This document shows positions 1-9,511 of a stretch of DNA of 64,000 nt, one piece after another (position 1 is the stretch's first letter; each line of letters opens with the position of its first letter). A model generated the notes under the pieces. That model was not told the origin of the DNA. It did no database searches and was given only the letters and a program-made list of their open reading frames with translations. The DNA comes from Nostoc indistinguendum CM1-VF10. Lineage in GTDB: Bacteria > Cyanobacteriota > Cyanobacteriia > Cyanobacteriales > Nostocaceae. Location: the NCBI GenBank assembly GCA_019359215.1, contig JAHHHS010000033.1:1-64000 (forward strand). Reading direction: 5' to 3'. Made by a program: the position numbers and the translations under genes.

Positions 1-293
1 TTACCGATGGGCGCTTTTCTGGCGGTACTTACGGCATGGTAGTTGGTCATGTGGCTCCAGAAGCGGCAGTTGGTGGTGCGATCGCTCTTGTAGAAGAAGG
101 CGATAGTATTACCATTGATGCACCTGCACGCCTCTTGCAATTGAATATATCTGAATCAGAATTAGCTCGTCGTCGTGCTAATTGGCAACCTCCTGCACCA
201 CGTTACACTAAAGGCGTATTGGCGAAATATGCCAAATTGGTATCTTCTAGCAGTCTTGGTGCTGTCACAGATTTAGATTTGTTCAATAACTAG
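1..293 (+). CDS. ilvD: Dihydroxy-acid dehydratase, C-terminal end (partial)
   Basis: This is the 3' end of a gene that begins before the window; the frame is open from position 3 to the stop at 291-293. The last ~96 residues match the C-terminus of IlvD, the Fe-S dehydratase that converts 2,3-dihydroxy-3-methylbutanoate (and the isoleucine analogue) to the 2-keto acid in branched-chain amino acid synthesis. Visible family signatures are the segment TDGRFSGGTYGMVVGHVAPE, then GGAIALVEEGDSI and the ending YAKLVSSSSLGAVTD. The Fe-S ligands lie in the missing part. The frame is intact to the stop, so there is no sign of decay. Confidence 0.93.
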   Translation, partial: TDGRFSGGTYGMVVGHVAPEAAVGGAIALVEEGDSITIDAPARLLQLNISESELARRRANWQPPAPRYTKGVLAKYAKLVSSSSLGAVTDLDLFNN

Positions 294-626
294 TTATTAA
301 GCCAATAGCCATTTAAGTTTCACTTTTAAAGTTTTGAGGAGCCAAAGAAAAGGAAAGGGGGCAGGGGGCAGGGAGCAGGGGGGAGAACCCCATAAATAAA
401 TTTAGTTGCTCTGAAAGAAGGACGCATTATTTCTCGTGGCACTTTCCGCTCGAAATAAATATTTTTGCTTTTGGGCATAAATAAATTTACTTGCTCTGAA
501 ACCCTGATGGCAGGGGCATTCCAGAATCTTTCTCCCCTGCCCCCTGCTCCCCTGCCTCTTTGGTCAGGAGCCAAAATAAAGATGCCTCCTGACTCTCTAC
601 TTCAGGCTAGATTCGGGAACTACTTG
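294..626. other. Intergenic region with G-rich/C-rich low-complexity repeats
   Basis: No gene is supported here. The stretch holds purine-rich runs of GGGGGCAGG type near 356-382 and the complementary pyrimidine-rich run near 533-560 (CCCCTGCCCCCTGC), which can pair into a long hairpin. A ~20-bp sequence around 'aataaatttagttgctctga' occurs near 395 and again near 480. Such repeats are common between Nostoc genes. Two short overlapping open frames are explained by this composition. Confidence 0.6.
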
Positions 627-875
627 CTATTCTTTATTATATTTGGAAGCTTCTTCGACTAAATCTTTTAAACCCTGTTTGAGAGCCTCAATTGAACGAT
701 CTAAAGCTTCAATTTTAGTCCTTACAGTAATTTGTTCAATGGCATCTATGTAGGCTTGACTACCAGCCTTGCCTAGATGCTTGTACAAGGATAGCTTACC
801 ATCACTCCGGGTCGAAAATATTGGTGTTGTAGCATGTAGTTTTAAGAATTGCTGTATAGTTTGGGTTATGCCAGA
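627..875 (-). pseudogene. Fragment of an unidentified helical protein, antisense to the kinase start
   Basis: On the minus strand an open frame runs from an in-frame TAA at 876-878 to a TAG at 627-629 and reads as plausible protein, for example KHLGKAGSQAYIDAIEQ, then a charged helix ending EEASKYNKE. No ATG is present; the only usable start is a TTG at 788, which would give 53 residues. It overlaps the 5' end of the downstream kinase frame head to head. The most likely explanation is the C-terminal remnant of a gene whose front was replaced when the kinase gene arrived. The family is not recognised. Confidence 0.4.
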
Positions 876-3800
876 TTATCCTCTCAAGAGTTACTCTATG
901 ATTGCTCTACCTGGTATTGCTATCCAAAACAAAATATACGAAAGTTCCAATTCTCTAGTGTACCGGGGCATCAGAGACGATGGAGTAGGGATCATCGTAA
1001 AAATGCTAAAGCTTGATTATCCCTCACCTCAAGAACTAACTCGCTACAGACAGGAATATAAAATTACCCGTTCTCTGAATCTGGAAGGAGTTGTCAAGGC
1101 ATACAACCAGCAAGACTATCAACGGACTCTGGTGATTATCTTAGAAGATTTTGGGGGAGAGTCCCTAGAGCAATGGATGCACAAGCGCCCAGATATCTTC
1201 TGCCCCATGCCTTTATCCACTTTTCTAGGTCTTGCGATCGCTGTTTGCGATATTCTTGGCAGAATCCATGCAGCCAATATCATTCATAAAGATATCAACC
1301 CTGGAAATATAGTCTTTAATCTGGATACTGGCGTTGTCAAAATAATTGACTTTGGGATTGCCACTCAATTTAACCGCACGAATCCGACTTTCAAAAGTCC
1401 TCATGTTTTAGAAGGGACACTCGCATACCTATCTCCAGAGCAAACTGGGCGGATGAACCGTTTACTCGATTATCGCACCGATTTTTACTTGCTTGGGGTG
1501 ACTTTATACGAACTGCTAACCGGACATCTGCCGTTTAAAACAACGGATATGCTGGAACTAGTGCATTGTCATATTGCCAAACAGCCACCTTCACCTCATG
1601 AAATAAATACAAAGATTCCCAAACTCGTTTCAAATATCATTCTTAAACTGATGGCGAAAAATGCAGAAGATCGCTATCAGAGCGCTTGGGGAATCAAAGC
1701 GGATTTAAAAATCTGTGCTGAACAATTAGAAGAAATCGGTCAAATCTCTAGCATTCAACTGGCGCTTCAAGACGTTTCGGGTCAGTTTCAAATTCCCCAA
1801 AAACTGTATGGACGGGACAAGGAAGTTGCAATGTTACTGGCGGCGTTTGTTCGCGTAGCGTGTCCAGAGTCAAATGGCGTTGCTTCTCTACCAAACAATT
1901 TAGAAACAACTTCACAAAGCGAACAAAGAGGCAAACCAAAATTCCAAGTCGAAATGATGTTGGTATCTGGCTATGCTGGCATTGGTAAATCTGCGTTAGT
2001 GCAAGAAATCTATAAAGCAATTACCCAAAAGCGCGGCTATTTTATCTCTGGTAAATTCGATCAATTTCAGCGCAATATTCCCTACAGCGCGATCGCAGAT
2101 GCTCTGCAAATATTGGTGCAGCAATTGCTCAGTGAGCCAGAGGAGCAAGTGCAACAATGGCGATCGCTCTTACTTACAGCTTTGGGAAACAACGCACAAA
2201 TCATCATTGATATCATCCCAGAAGTTGAATTAATTATCGGCAAGCAGTCGCCTGTACCATCCGTTGGAGCAACTGAAGCTCAAAATCGCTTTCATCGAAT
2301 CTTTGGGCAGTTTGTGCGGGTGTTTTGTTCAGAATCACATCCCCTGACGATCTTCTTAGATGATTTGCAGTGGATAGACTCAGCAACGCTGAAGTTAATC
2401 GAGTTGATGCTGCTGGATGAAGAAACCCAATTCCTATTTTTAATTGGAGCCTATCGGGATAATGAAGTGAACCCGACGCATCCACTGGTATTAACATTGG
2501 AAAGACTGCGAAAACAAGGAGCAGTGATTCAGGAGATTATCTTGGCACCGTTAACGCTCTTGTCGTTGAGTCAGTTGATTGCCGAGACGCTGCATCAAAA
2601 TGTAGACAGCGTTCGTCCCTTAGCAGAGTTAGTGTTACGTAAAACCGAGGGCAATCCTTTCTTTGTCAACGAATTTTTGAGGATACTGTATAGCGAAAAT
2701 CTATTGACATTTGATGCACAACACTACCGCTGGCAGTGGAATATTGCTCAGATTCAAGCTCAAAATATCACTAATAATGTTGTGGAGTTGATGCTTCACA
2801 AGTTGAATAAACTGCCAGAGAACACACAGCAAATTCTCCGGTTAGCGGCTTGTATTGGTGCTGAATTTAATTTAGATACGTTAGTAATCGTTTGTAAGCA
2901 ATCCCTTAAAGCGGTTTCTCTAGATTTGTTGGCAGCTATCCAAGCTGGATTAATTCAACCTATATCTGAATTAGATGAGAACTTATTAGTTCAAGAATAT
3001 AAATTTTTGCATGATCGCGTACAGCAAGCAGCATACGCCTTAATCGATGAGTCACACAAACAAGTGGTTCATCTCCAAATCGGTCGCAATCTTCTCGAAA
3101 AGACTTTACCCGAGCAACTATCAGAGCGGTTGTTTGAAATTGTTGACCATCTAAATCATGGAATTGAACTGGTCACAGATCAACAAGAACGAAACGAAAT
3201 TGCCAGATTAAATTTAATCGCAGGTCAGAAAGCAAAAGGGGCGATCGCTTATGGCGTGTCAAAAAAATATTTAGCTACAGCAAGAGTTTGGCTGGCAGCA
3301 TCTAGCTGGCAAACAGATTATGACCTGAGCTTAGAATTATACGCAGAAACAACAGAAGTAGCGTACTTGTGTGGCAATTTTGAGCAGGTGGAGTACTGGG
3401 GTGCGATCATTCTGCAACAGGCTAAAACGATCCTTGATAGCGTGAAAGCGTGCGAAGTCAAAATTCAAAGTTACATCGCACAAAATCAACTATTAGAAGC
3501 AATCAATATTGGATTGCAAGTGTTGCAACAGATCGAAATTAGTTTTCCCGAACAGCCAAGTCAGTCAGATATTCAGCTTGAACTAGACGCAATCTTATGC
3601 CTTCTTAGTGAGAAATCGATGTCTAACGACAAGCCCTACCCTGTGGGAACCCCTTTGGGTAACGGGTTTGCAGTCGCCTGCGGAGGGAAACCCTCCCGCA
3701 GCGCTGACTCACCTCTGCGCGTCTACGAAGACTTGATTCATTTGCCCCAAATGCACGAGCCGGATAAGTTAGCAGCAATGCGAATCCTATCTAGCATCAC

Positions 3801-6333
3801 GACTGCTGCTTATAGTGCTGCTCCTATTTTGATGCCGCTACTGATATCTAAACAAGTCAGCTTGTCAATCGAGTATGGTAATGCGTTTGCGTCTCCCTTT
3901 GTTTATGCCAACTTTGGATTAATTCTGTGTAGGCAGGTTGGAGACATCGAGACTGGCTACGAGTTTGGACAGTTAGCTTTAAGGCAGTTGTCACAACCTA
4001 AGCCCCATTCTCTCAGAGCTAGAACATTGATCATCGTGAATACCTTCATCATTCATTGGAAAGATCATCTGAGAGACACATCACAGCCATTACTAGAAGC
4101 CTATCAAAGTGGGCTAGAAACCGGAGATTTAGAGTTTGCCGCCTATGGCGCTCATTCTTATTGCTTTAATTCCTATGCTGTCGGAAGCGAACTCGTGGAG
4201 GTTGAACGCGAGATGACGAAATACAATGAAGCAATTCGTCAAATCAAACAGGAAACAGCACTAATCTGGAATCAAATATTTCAGCAGGCAATCGCAAATT
4301 TGATGGGATGCTCGACCAATCGAACCCGTCTAGTTGGTAAATTCTACAATGAAGAGAAGGGATTGCCACAACATAAAATAGCAAATGATGGAACTGCAAT
4401 CTTTAATGTCTATTTCAATAAACTTTTCCTGTGCTACCTATTTTCCAAGTATGTTCAGGCAGTTGAAAACTCAACCATAGCAGAATTTTATTTAATCCGA
4501 GTAACAGGCTCACCTCTTGGCCCTTTTTACTACCTATATGATGCTCTGGCAAGACTCGCCATATACCCCGAAAGCAGCGCTCAAACGCAAGCAGAAATCC
4601 TCAAAAAAGTCGCTGTTAACCAGGAGAAAATGAAACAATGGGCATTTTATGCGCCCATGAATTATTTGCATAAATATCATTTAGTCGAGGCAGAGAAAGC
4701 ACGAGTTTTAGGTCAGTGGTTTGAAGCAGAAGAGTTCTACGAACAAGCAATTCTTGGTGCTAGAAACAATGACTATCTTCAAGAAGAAGCATTAGCTTAT
4801 GAATTAGCTGCCAAATTTTACCTATTTCGTGGTAGAGAAAAGTTTGCCCAAACCTACATGAAAGAAGCTCACTACTACTATGAACGGTGGGGAGCAACTG
4901 CGAAAGTAAGAGATTTAGAAACTCACTATCCACAGCTATTTCCTCAATCGTCGGATGCGGCTTCGCCAACCCATAAAACTTCTGTCACCACCTCTAATCA
5001 GTCACCCATTACTTTCGAATTAGCAGCGGTAATGAAAGCTTGCCTTGCGATTTCGAGTGAAATTGAACTGGATAAGTTACTCAGTTCCTTGATGAAGACA
5101 TTAATCGAAAATGCTGGCGCACAAACAGGTTTTCTAATTTTAGAAAACTCAGGAAAATGGATGATTGAAGCGTCTGGTGAACTCAAGGAGAGTGAGAATA
5201 CCTATACTACACAATTACTGCAATCTATTCCAACTGCAAATCATCTACCTGAATCAATTATTAATTATGTGATTCGTACTCATGAATGTGTCATTTTAAA
5301 TGATGCTAGTCGTGAAGGTAATTTTATTCATGAGTCATATATTCAACACAATCAAATTCAATCAATCTTATGTTTGCCTCTGCTGAATCAAGGTAAGCTA
5401 GTGGGCGTGTTGTATCTAGAAAACAAATTAGCGGCTGGAGCATTTACACCAGAGCAATCGCAAGTTTTGAATCTGTTATCAACCCAGGTAGCGATCGCTA
5501 TTGAAAATGCCAAACTCTACTCCAAGCTACGCGAAGGCGAAAGTAGAATGAAACAATTTCTAGAAGCTGTCCCGGTAGGAATTGGAGTATTGGATGCGGG
5601 GGGTCGTGTTTACTACGTCAACCAACGGGGAATCCAGCTAATGGGTAAAGGGATTGATCCTTCTGTAGCACCGGAGCAAATCCCAGAGATTTATCAATTT
5701 TATCTGGCGGGAACAGATCAAAACTATCCAACAGAGAAACTACCAGTCATTCGGGCATTGAGCGGCGAATGCACCACAGTTGACGATCTGGAAATTCACC
5801 AAAACAATGCAATAGTTCCAGTTGAAGTGTGGGGAACTCCTATCTTTGACGAACAGGGATTGGTGAGTACTTCAGTGACACTCGTCCAATATGGTGACTA
5901 CCAGTGTTCCACTTGTGGCGAAACTCACCAATTAATTAAGGCAATCCAGCAACAGGTCAATGACTTGTGTTTTGTATTTCGCCACTTTCCACAGCCGCAA
6001 ATACATCCTTATGCTCAACGTGCAGCTGAAGCAGCCCAAGCGGCAGGCACCCAAGGTCAGTTTTGGCAGATGCACGACATTTTGTTCACCCATCAACAAG
6101 AGTTAGGAAACGATTATCTTGTGGAGTATGCCAATAATTTAGGACTCGATATTCCCCAATTTCTGCAAGATATATCCAGCCAAGTACACATAGCGCACAT
6201 TAATCAAGATATAGAAAGTGGATTACGCAGTGGAGTAACGGCTGCCCCAGCTTTGTTTATTAATGGAATTCGATATACCAGTCGCTGGAACATTGAGCAG
6301 TTGATGGCAGCCATTGTCACTTCAAGTCATTAA
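868..6333 (+). CDS. Ser/Thr kinase-AAA ATPase-GAF-PAS multisensor protein with C-terminal DsbA-like domain
   Basis: A protein of about 1821 residues. Residues ~20-290 are a Hanks-type kinase with catalytic loop HKDINPGN and DFG. Residues ~330-620 are a MalT/NACHT-like ATPase with Walker A GYAGIGKS and Walker B FLDDLQWID, followed by a long helical repeat region. A GAF domain follows (~1390-1545), then a PAS domain (~1560-1665). Relatives normally end in a histidine kinase or cyclase. Here the last ~150 residues are instead a DsbA-like thioredoxin fold: LVQYGDYQCSTCGE with a CxxC pair, and AAPALFING around the cis-proline. Two in-frame insertions derive from palindromic repeats (near 1850-1930 and 3620-3731). 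The start is uncertain: ATG 868 or 898 fits the family, while an open frame back to 769 overlaps an antisense gene fragment. A role in signalling is inferred from the family. Confidence 0.85.
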   Translation: MPDYPLKSYSMIALPGIAIQNKIYESSNSLVYRGIRDDGVGIIVKMLKLDYPSPQELTRYRQEYKITRSLNLEGVVKAYNQQDYQRTLVIILEDFGGESLEQWMHKRPDIFCPMPLSTFLGLAIAVCDILGRIHAANIIHKDINPGNIVFNLDTGVVKIIDFGIATQFNRTNPTFKSPHVLEGTLAYLSPEQTGRMNRLLDYRTDFYLLGVTLYELLTGHLPFKTTDMLELVHCHIAKQPPSPHEINTKIPKLVSNIILKLMAKNAEDRYQSAWGIKADLKICAEQLEEIGQISSIQLALQDVSGQFQIPQKLYGRDKEVAMLLAAFVRVACPESNGVASLPNNLETTSQSEQRGKPKFQVEMMLVSGYAGIGKSALVQEIYKAITQKRGYFISGKFDQFQRNIPYSAIADALQILVQQLLSEPEEQVQQWRSLLLTALGNNAQIIIDIIPEVELIIGKQSPVPSVGATEAQNRFHRIFGQFVRVFCSESHPLTIFLDDLQWIDSATLKLIELMLLDEETQFLFLIGAYRDNEVNPTHPLVLTLERLRKQGAVIQEIILAPLTLLSLSQLIAETLHQNVDSVRPLAELVLRKTEGNPFFVNEFLRILYSENLLTFDAQHYRWQWNIAQIQAQNITNNVVELMLHKLNKLPENTQQILRLAACIGAEFNLDTLVIVCKQSLKAVSLDLLAAIQAGLIQPISELDENLLVQEYKFLHDRVQQAAYALIDESHKQVVHLQIGRNLLEKTLPEQLSERLFEIVDHLNHGIELVTDQQERNEIARLNLIAGQKAKGAIAYGVSKKYLATARVWLAASSWQTDYDLSLELYAETTEVAYLCGNFEQVEYWGAIILQQAKTILDSVKACEVKIQSYIAQNQLLEAINIGLQVLQQIEISFPEQPSQSDIQLELDAILCLLSEKSMSNDKPYPVGTPLGNGFAVACGGKPSRSADSPLRVYEDLIHLPQMHEPDKLAAMRILSSITTAAYSAAPILMPLLISKQVSLSIEYGNAFASPFVYANFGLILCRQVGDIETGYEFGQLALRQLSQPKPHSLRARTLIIVNTFIIHWKDHLRDTSQPLLEAYQSGLETGDLEFAAYGAHSYCFNSYAVGSELVEVEREMTKYNEAIRQIKQETALIWNQIFQQAIANLMGCSTNRTRLVGKFYNEEKGLPQHKIANDGTAIFNVYFNKLFLCYLFSKYVQAVENSTIAEFYLIRVTGSPLGPFYYLYDALARLAIYPESSAQTQAEILKKVAVNQEKMKQWAFYAPMNYLHKYHLVEAEKARVLGQWFEAEEFYEQAILGARNNDYLQEEALAYELAAKFYLFRGREKFAQTYMKEAHYYYERWGATAKVRDLETHYPQLFPQSSDAASPTHKTSVTTSNQSPITFELAAVMKACLAISSEIELDKLLSSLMKTLIENAGAQTGFLILENSGKWMIEASGELKESENTYTTQLLQSIPTANHLPESIINYVIRTHECVILNDASREGNFIHESYIQHNQIQSILCLPLLNQGKLVGVLYLENKLAAGAFTPEQSQVLNLLSTQVAIAIENAKLYSKLREGESRMKQFLEAVPVGIGVLDAGGRVYYVNQRGIQLMGKGIDPSVAPEQIPEIYQFYLAGTDQNYPTEKLPVIRALSGECTTVDDLEIHQNNAIVPVEVWGTPIFDEQGLVSTSVTLVQYGDYQCSTCGETHQLIKAIQQQVNDLCFVFRHFPQPQIHPYAQRAAEAAQAAGTQGQFWQMHDILFTHQQELGNDYLVEYANNLGLDIPQFLQDISSQVHIAHINQDIESGLRSGVTAAPALFINGIRYTSRWNIEQLMAAIVTSSH

Positions 6334-6380
6334 TGTTTCTGGTCTTTAAACCCCAACTAAAAAACAGAGGGTAAGCAGCT

Positions 6381-7286
6381 ATGCAAAGAAGAACCAGTTT
6401 TGAAAGTAAAGGTCTAAAGTGTTCTGTCACCTTTTACACTCCGGATCAAGTCGCATCTGGCGAGCGCTGTCCGGCCATTGTCATGGCTCATGGAATTGGC
6501 TTGACCAAAGAAATGGGATTGCCGCAGTTTGCCGAGAAATTCGCTCAAGCTGGGTTTGTCGTTTCGCTGTTCGATTATCGCTACCTTGGTGCTAGTGAGG
6601 GAGAACCTCGCGGACAAATGCTTCCTACAGAGCAGCATGAAGACTTTCGTAATGCTATCACTTGGACTCAACTACAAAGCGAAGTTGATCCTGAGCGCAT
6701 AGGTCTGTGGGGCTTTTCTTATAGCGGCGGTCACGCGCTGCATCTGGCTGCATTCGATCCGCGCGTGAAAGCGATCGTAGCACAGATGCCTGCGGTGAAT
6801 GCGTTTCTCATCTCCCGCCGAGTAGCCTCCCCACTTCAACTGGAAGAACTCACAAAGATGGTTTTACTTGACCGGATAAAGCGGTATCAAACCAAAGAGG
6901 TGAGTTACCTTCCTTTGGTTGCTTTGCCTGGTGAACCCAGCTTCCTTGCAACACCCGACGCATTCAATTGGGTTGAATCGAACAAAAGCGCGAGCGAAGG
7001 AAGATGGGAGAATCGAATCTCCTTTGAATCGATTGAACACTGCCTCTATTACGAACCAGCTCCTCACATTGAGGCGATCTTTCCTACCCCGTTATGCCTG
7101 ATTACGGGCGAGAAGGACTTTCTTTCACCTGCCGACTTAACTGCCGATGTCCATGCGCGTGCGCTGGAGCCGAAGTCTCTGACAATCTTGAAGGGCGGAC
7201 ACTTTGACGGTTTCCAGGGAGAGGGCTTTGAGATTGCCAGTACAACTGCATTGAGATGGTTCGAGAAGTATTTGAAGCAGAGATGA
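6381..7286 (+). CDS. Alpha/beta hydrolase (dienelactone hydrolase / acetyl-esterase-like)
   Basis: A 301-residue soluble serine hydrolase. The oxyanion region is AHGIGLTKEMG (~35-45), the nucleophile elbow is GFSYSGG with Ser near residue 115, a late acid is in TGEKDFLSP and the catalytic His in GGHFDGF near residue 275. It resembles the YcjY/dienelactone hydrolase-like family, which cleaves small esters or lactones; the substrate cannot be read from the sequence. It begins 47 bases after the kinase-DsbA fusion and opens a block of six same-strand genes for redox and hydrolytic enzymes, which suggests a shared small-molecule pathway. Start ATG 6381 follows a weak AGAGGGTAAG ribosome site. Confidence 0.85.
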   Translation: MQRRTSFESKGLKCSVTFYTPDQVASGERCPAIVMAHGIGLTKEMGLPQFAEKFAQAGFVVSLFDYRYLGASEGEPRGQMLPTEQHEDFRNAITWTQLQSEVDPERIGLWGFSYSGGHALHLAAFDPRVKAIVAQMPAVNAFLISRRVASPLQLEELTKMVLLDRIKRYQTKEVSYLPLVALPGEPSFLATPDAFNWVESNKSASEGRWENRISFESIEHCLYYEPAPHIEAIFPTPLCLITGEKDFLSPADLTADVHARALEPKSLTILKGGHFDGFQGEGFEIASTTALRWFEKYLKQR

Positions 7287-7412
7287 CAGAACTCGACCTA
7301 CAAAGCAGGCGATGGCGCGGAGCATCGCACCTTTGTAACAACTGACCACTCGATTAGTACAGCAATTAAACATCAACTTTATACCTATTCAAAAGGAGAA
7401 AGCAGCAATCTC

Positions 7413-7862
7413 ATGTCACAATCACTCTGGTTGTTTGGTTCTCGTCTTACCATCGTTGCCGATCACACAACTACCGCAGGTCAGTACGATCTGATCGAAG
7501 AATACTCCCTTCCTGGCTCACAGACACCCCTTCATCGCCATACGCGTTATTCCCAACAACTATACGTGCTGTCCGGGGAGTTCACGGTCTTTGCTGGTGA
7601 GAACAAGGTCGTGCTGAGTACTGGTGACAACATCCTGATTCCTATTGGCACACCACACATGGTCGCCGTATTCAGCGATCAGCCAGCACATGGGTTAGTC
7701 ATTAACGCACCAAGCGGGCCTGCTCGGCTGATTACAGAAATGGGGATGCGGGATGAGACAGAAACCCTGGACATGACGCGGCTTGCACGCATTTCCGCCG
7801 AGATGGGCGATGAAACCCTTGGCCCGCCTGGAACCCTACCTTCAGCTGCTGCGAGAACATAG
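7413..7862 (+). CDS. Cupin-domain protein
   Basis: A 149-residue single-domain cupin. Metal-binding motif 1 is visible as PLHRHTRYSQQLYVLSGEF (His, His, with Gln where Glu is usual) and motif 2 as GTPHMVAVF with a conserved His. Small cupins of this kind act as dioxygenases, isomerases or sugar/ligand sensors; the fold does not settle which. It sits between an alpha/beta hydrolase and a GMC oxidoreductase on the same strand. An AAAGGAG site lies ~18 bases before ATG 7413. The Glu to Gln change in motif 1 is seen in some quercetinase-like relatives and may alter metal binding. Confidence 0.82.
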   Translation: MSQSLWLFGSRLTIVADHTTTAGQYDLIEEYSLPGSQTPLHRHTRYSQQLYVLSGEFTVFAGENKVVLSTGDNILIPIGTPHMVAVFSDQPAHGLVINAPSGPARLITEMGMRDETETLDMTRLARISAEMGDETLGPPGTLPSAAART

Positions 7863-7897
7863 CAAATCCATTCCAGGCAACAGAGGAGGAGAATTTT

Positions 7898-9427
7898 ATG
7901 ACTCACTACGACTACATTGTGATTGGTGCAGGTTCGGCAGGATGCGTTGTTGCCAACCGTCTGACAGAAGACAGCGACACAACTGTGTTACTACTCGAAG
8001 CGGGTAACCCCGATACGAAACCAGAGATTCACATCCCGGCGCAATGTCTCAGTCTTCTGGGTTCTGAGGTGGACTGGGCATATTTCTCCCAACCAGAACC
8101 CTACCTAAATAACCGCAAAATCTTTTGTCCCCGTGGCAAAGTTCTGGGGGGCAGCAGTTCGATTAATTTTATGATTTATTTGCGAGGTAATCCTCACGAT
8201 TATGACCACTGGCAGTCATTGGGAAATCACGGTTGGAGTTATCAGAATGTTTTGCCCTATTTCAAGAAATCAGAAAACCAGCAGCGAGGCGCATCCGAGT
8301 TTCACGGGATCGATGGAGAGTTAAGTGTTACCGATCACATTGCACCTACCGAAGTATCTCAACGCTTTGTAGACGCGGCGGTGGCACTAGGATATGACCA
8401 CAATCCTGATGTTAATGGAAAGCGGCAGGAAGGAGCAGGACTCTATCAGTTGACCATTAAGGATGGTAAGCGCCATAGTGCCGCCGCGGCCTTTCTCTTA
8501 CCCATTCTCCAGCGTCCCAATTTGACGGTAACGACAGGAGCGTTGGTCACTCGATTGCTGTTTGAAGGCACCCGCACTATTGGGGTAGAATACCTGCACG
8601 ACAGCACGCTGCACCAGGTTAGGGTCAACTCCAAAGTGATTTTAAGTGCTGGTGCGTTCGATTCGCCCAAGCTGCTGATGCTTTCCGGTATTGGTGATGC
8701 AAAACACCTGAAAGACCTGGGAATTCCTCTAGTGGCTGATTTGCCGGGTGTTGGTCAAAACCTCCAAGATCACCCTTTTGTGTCCGTGGCACATGAGGCA
8801 GCTCAGGATTTACACACGGCTTGCAGCAGTAGTATTGCTGAAGCTGGCTTGTTTTTGCATACTGAGGGTAATCTGGATGCTGCGCCAGATTTACAGTTTC
8901 TCTTCGGCCCCGTTGTGTTAGTGCCGCCTGGTTATGCCCACTCTGGTTTGGGATTCACAAGTTTCGTCTGTTTGCCTCATCCTCAAAACATTGGCAGTGT
9001 CAGTTTGCGTCCCCCCGACCCCAAAGACGCACTGATGATTCAAATGAACTATCTCCAAAGTGAAGCTGATGTGCAAAAGCTAGTAGCAGGGATTAAATTA
9101 CTCCGTAACTTGTTCGGTGCAAGTGCCTTTGATGAGTTTCGCGGTGAAGAAATCGCTCCTGGTGCCGATAAGCAGAGTGATGCAGCACTCGTTGCTTACG
9201 TTCGAGAAGCTTGTGATACGGTGTATCATCCGGTCGGCACTTGTAAAATGGGCACTGACCCAATGGCCGTTGTAGACCCTGAACTACGAGTACATAAAAT
9301 TGAGGGGTTACGTGTTGTGGATGCCTCCATCATGCCAACAATCACCACAGGAAATACGAATGCGCCCACCATTATGATTGCCGAAAAAGCAGCCGATTTA
9401 ATTAAAGCCGCAGATTGCCTTTCATAG
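7898..9427 (+). CDS. GMC-family FAD-dependent oxidoreductase (choline dehydrogenase-like)
   Basis: A 509-residue flavoprotein of the glucose-methanol-choline family, which oxidises primary or secondary alcohols to aldehydes or ketones. The N-terminal dinucleotide site is VIGAGSAGCVVANRL followed by LLLEAG. The signature GKVLGGSSSIN lies near residue 80, the second GMC signature GAFDSPKLLMLSGIG near 250, the catalytic His in YHPVGTCKMG near 445, and the C-terminal FAD motif around GNTNAPTIMIAEK. Length is normal. A strong GAGGAGGAG site precedes ATG 7898, 35 bases after the cupin, which fits an operon. The acceptor and substrate are unknown. Confidence 0.92.
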   Translation: MTHYDYIVIGAGSAGCVVANRLTEDSDTTVLLLEAGNPDTKPEIHIPAQCLSLLGSEVDWAYFSQPEPYLNNRKIFCPRGKVLGGSSSINFMIYLRGNPHDYDHWQSLGNHGWSYQNVLPYFKKSENQQRGASEFHGIDGELSVTDHIAPTEVSQRFVDAAVALGYDHNPDVNGKRQEGAGLYQLTIKDGKRHSAAAAFLLPILQRPNLTVTTGALVTRLLFEGTRTIGVEYLHDSTLHQVRVNSKVILSAGAFDSPKLLMLSGIGDAKHLKDLGIPLVADLPGVGQNLQDHPFVSVAHEAAQDLHTACSSSIAEAGLFLHTEGNLDAAPDLQFLFGPVVLVPPGYAHSGLGFTSFVCLPHPQNIGSVSLRPPDPKDALMIQMNYLQSEADVQKLVAGIKLLRNLFGASAFDEFRGEEIAPGADKQSDAALVAYVREACDTVYHPVGTCKMGTDPMAVVDPELRVHKIEGLRVVDASIMPTITTGNTNAPTIMIAEKAADLIKAADCLS

Positions 9428-9511
9428 CAAGTACCTTCAGCGATTGCGCGGAGCGCTGCTGCCTTTGGCAGGACTAAGATAACAAATCGATTCACAAAAA
9501 AGGAGACTCTA

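Noticed and set aside
769..867. N-terminal extension of the kinase frame (MPRCLYKDSL..)
   Set aside because: It overlaps a coding-like minus-strand fragment, has no ribosome site, and is unlike the family start.
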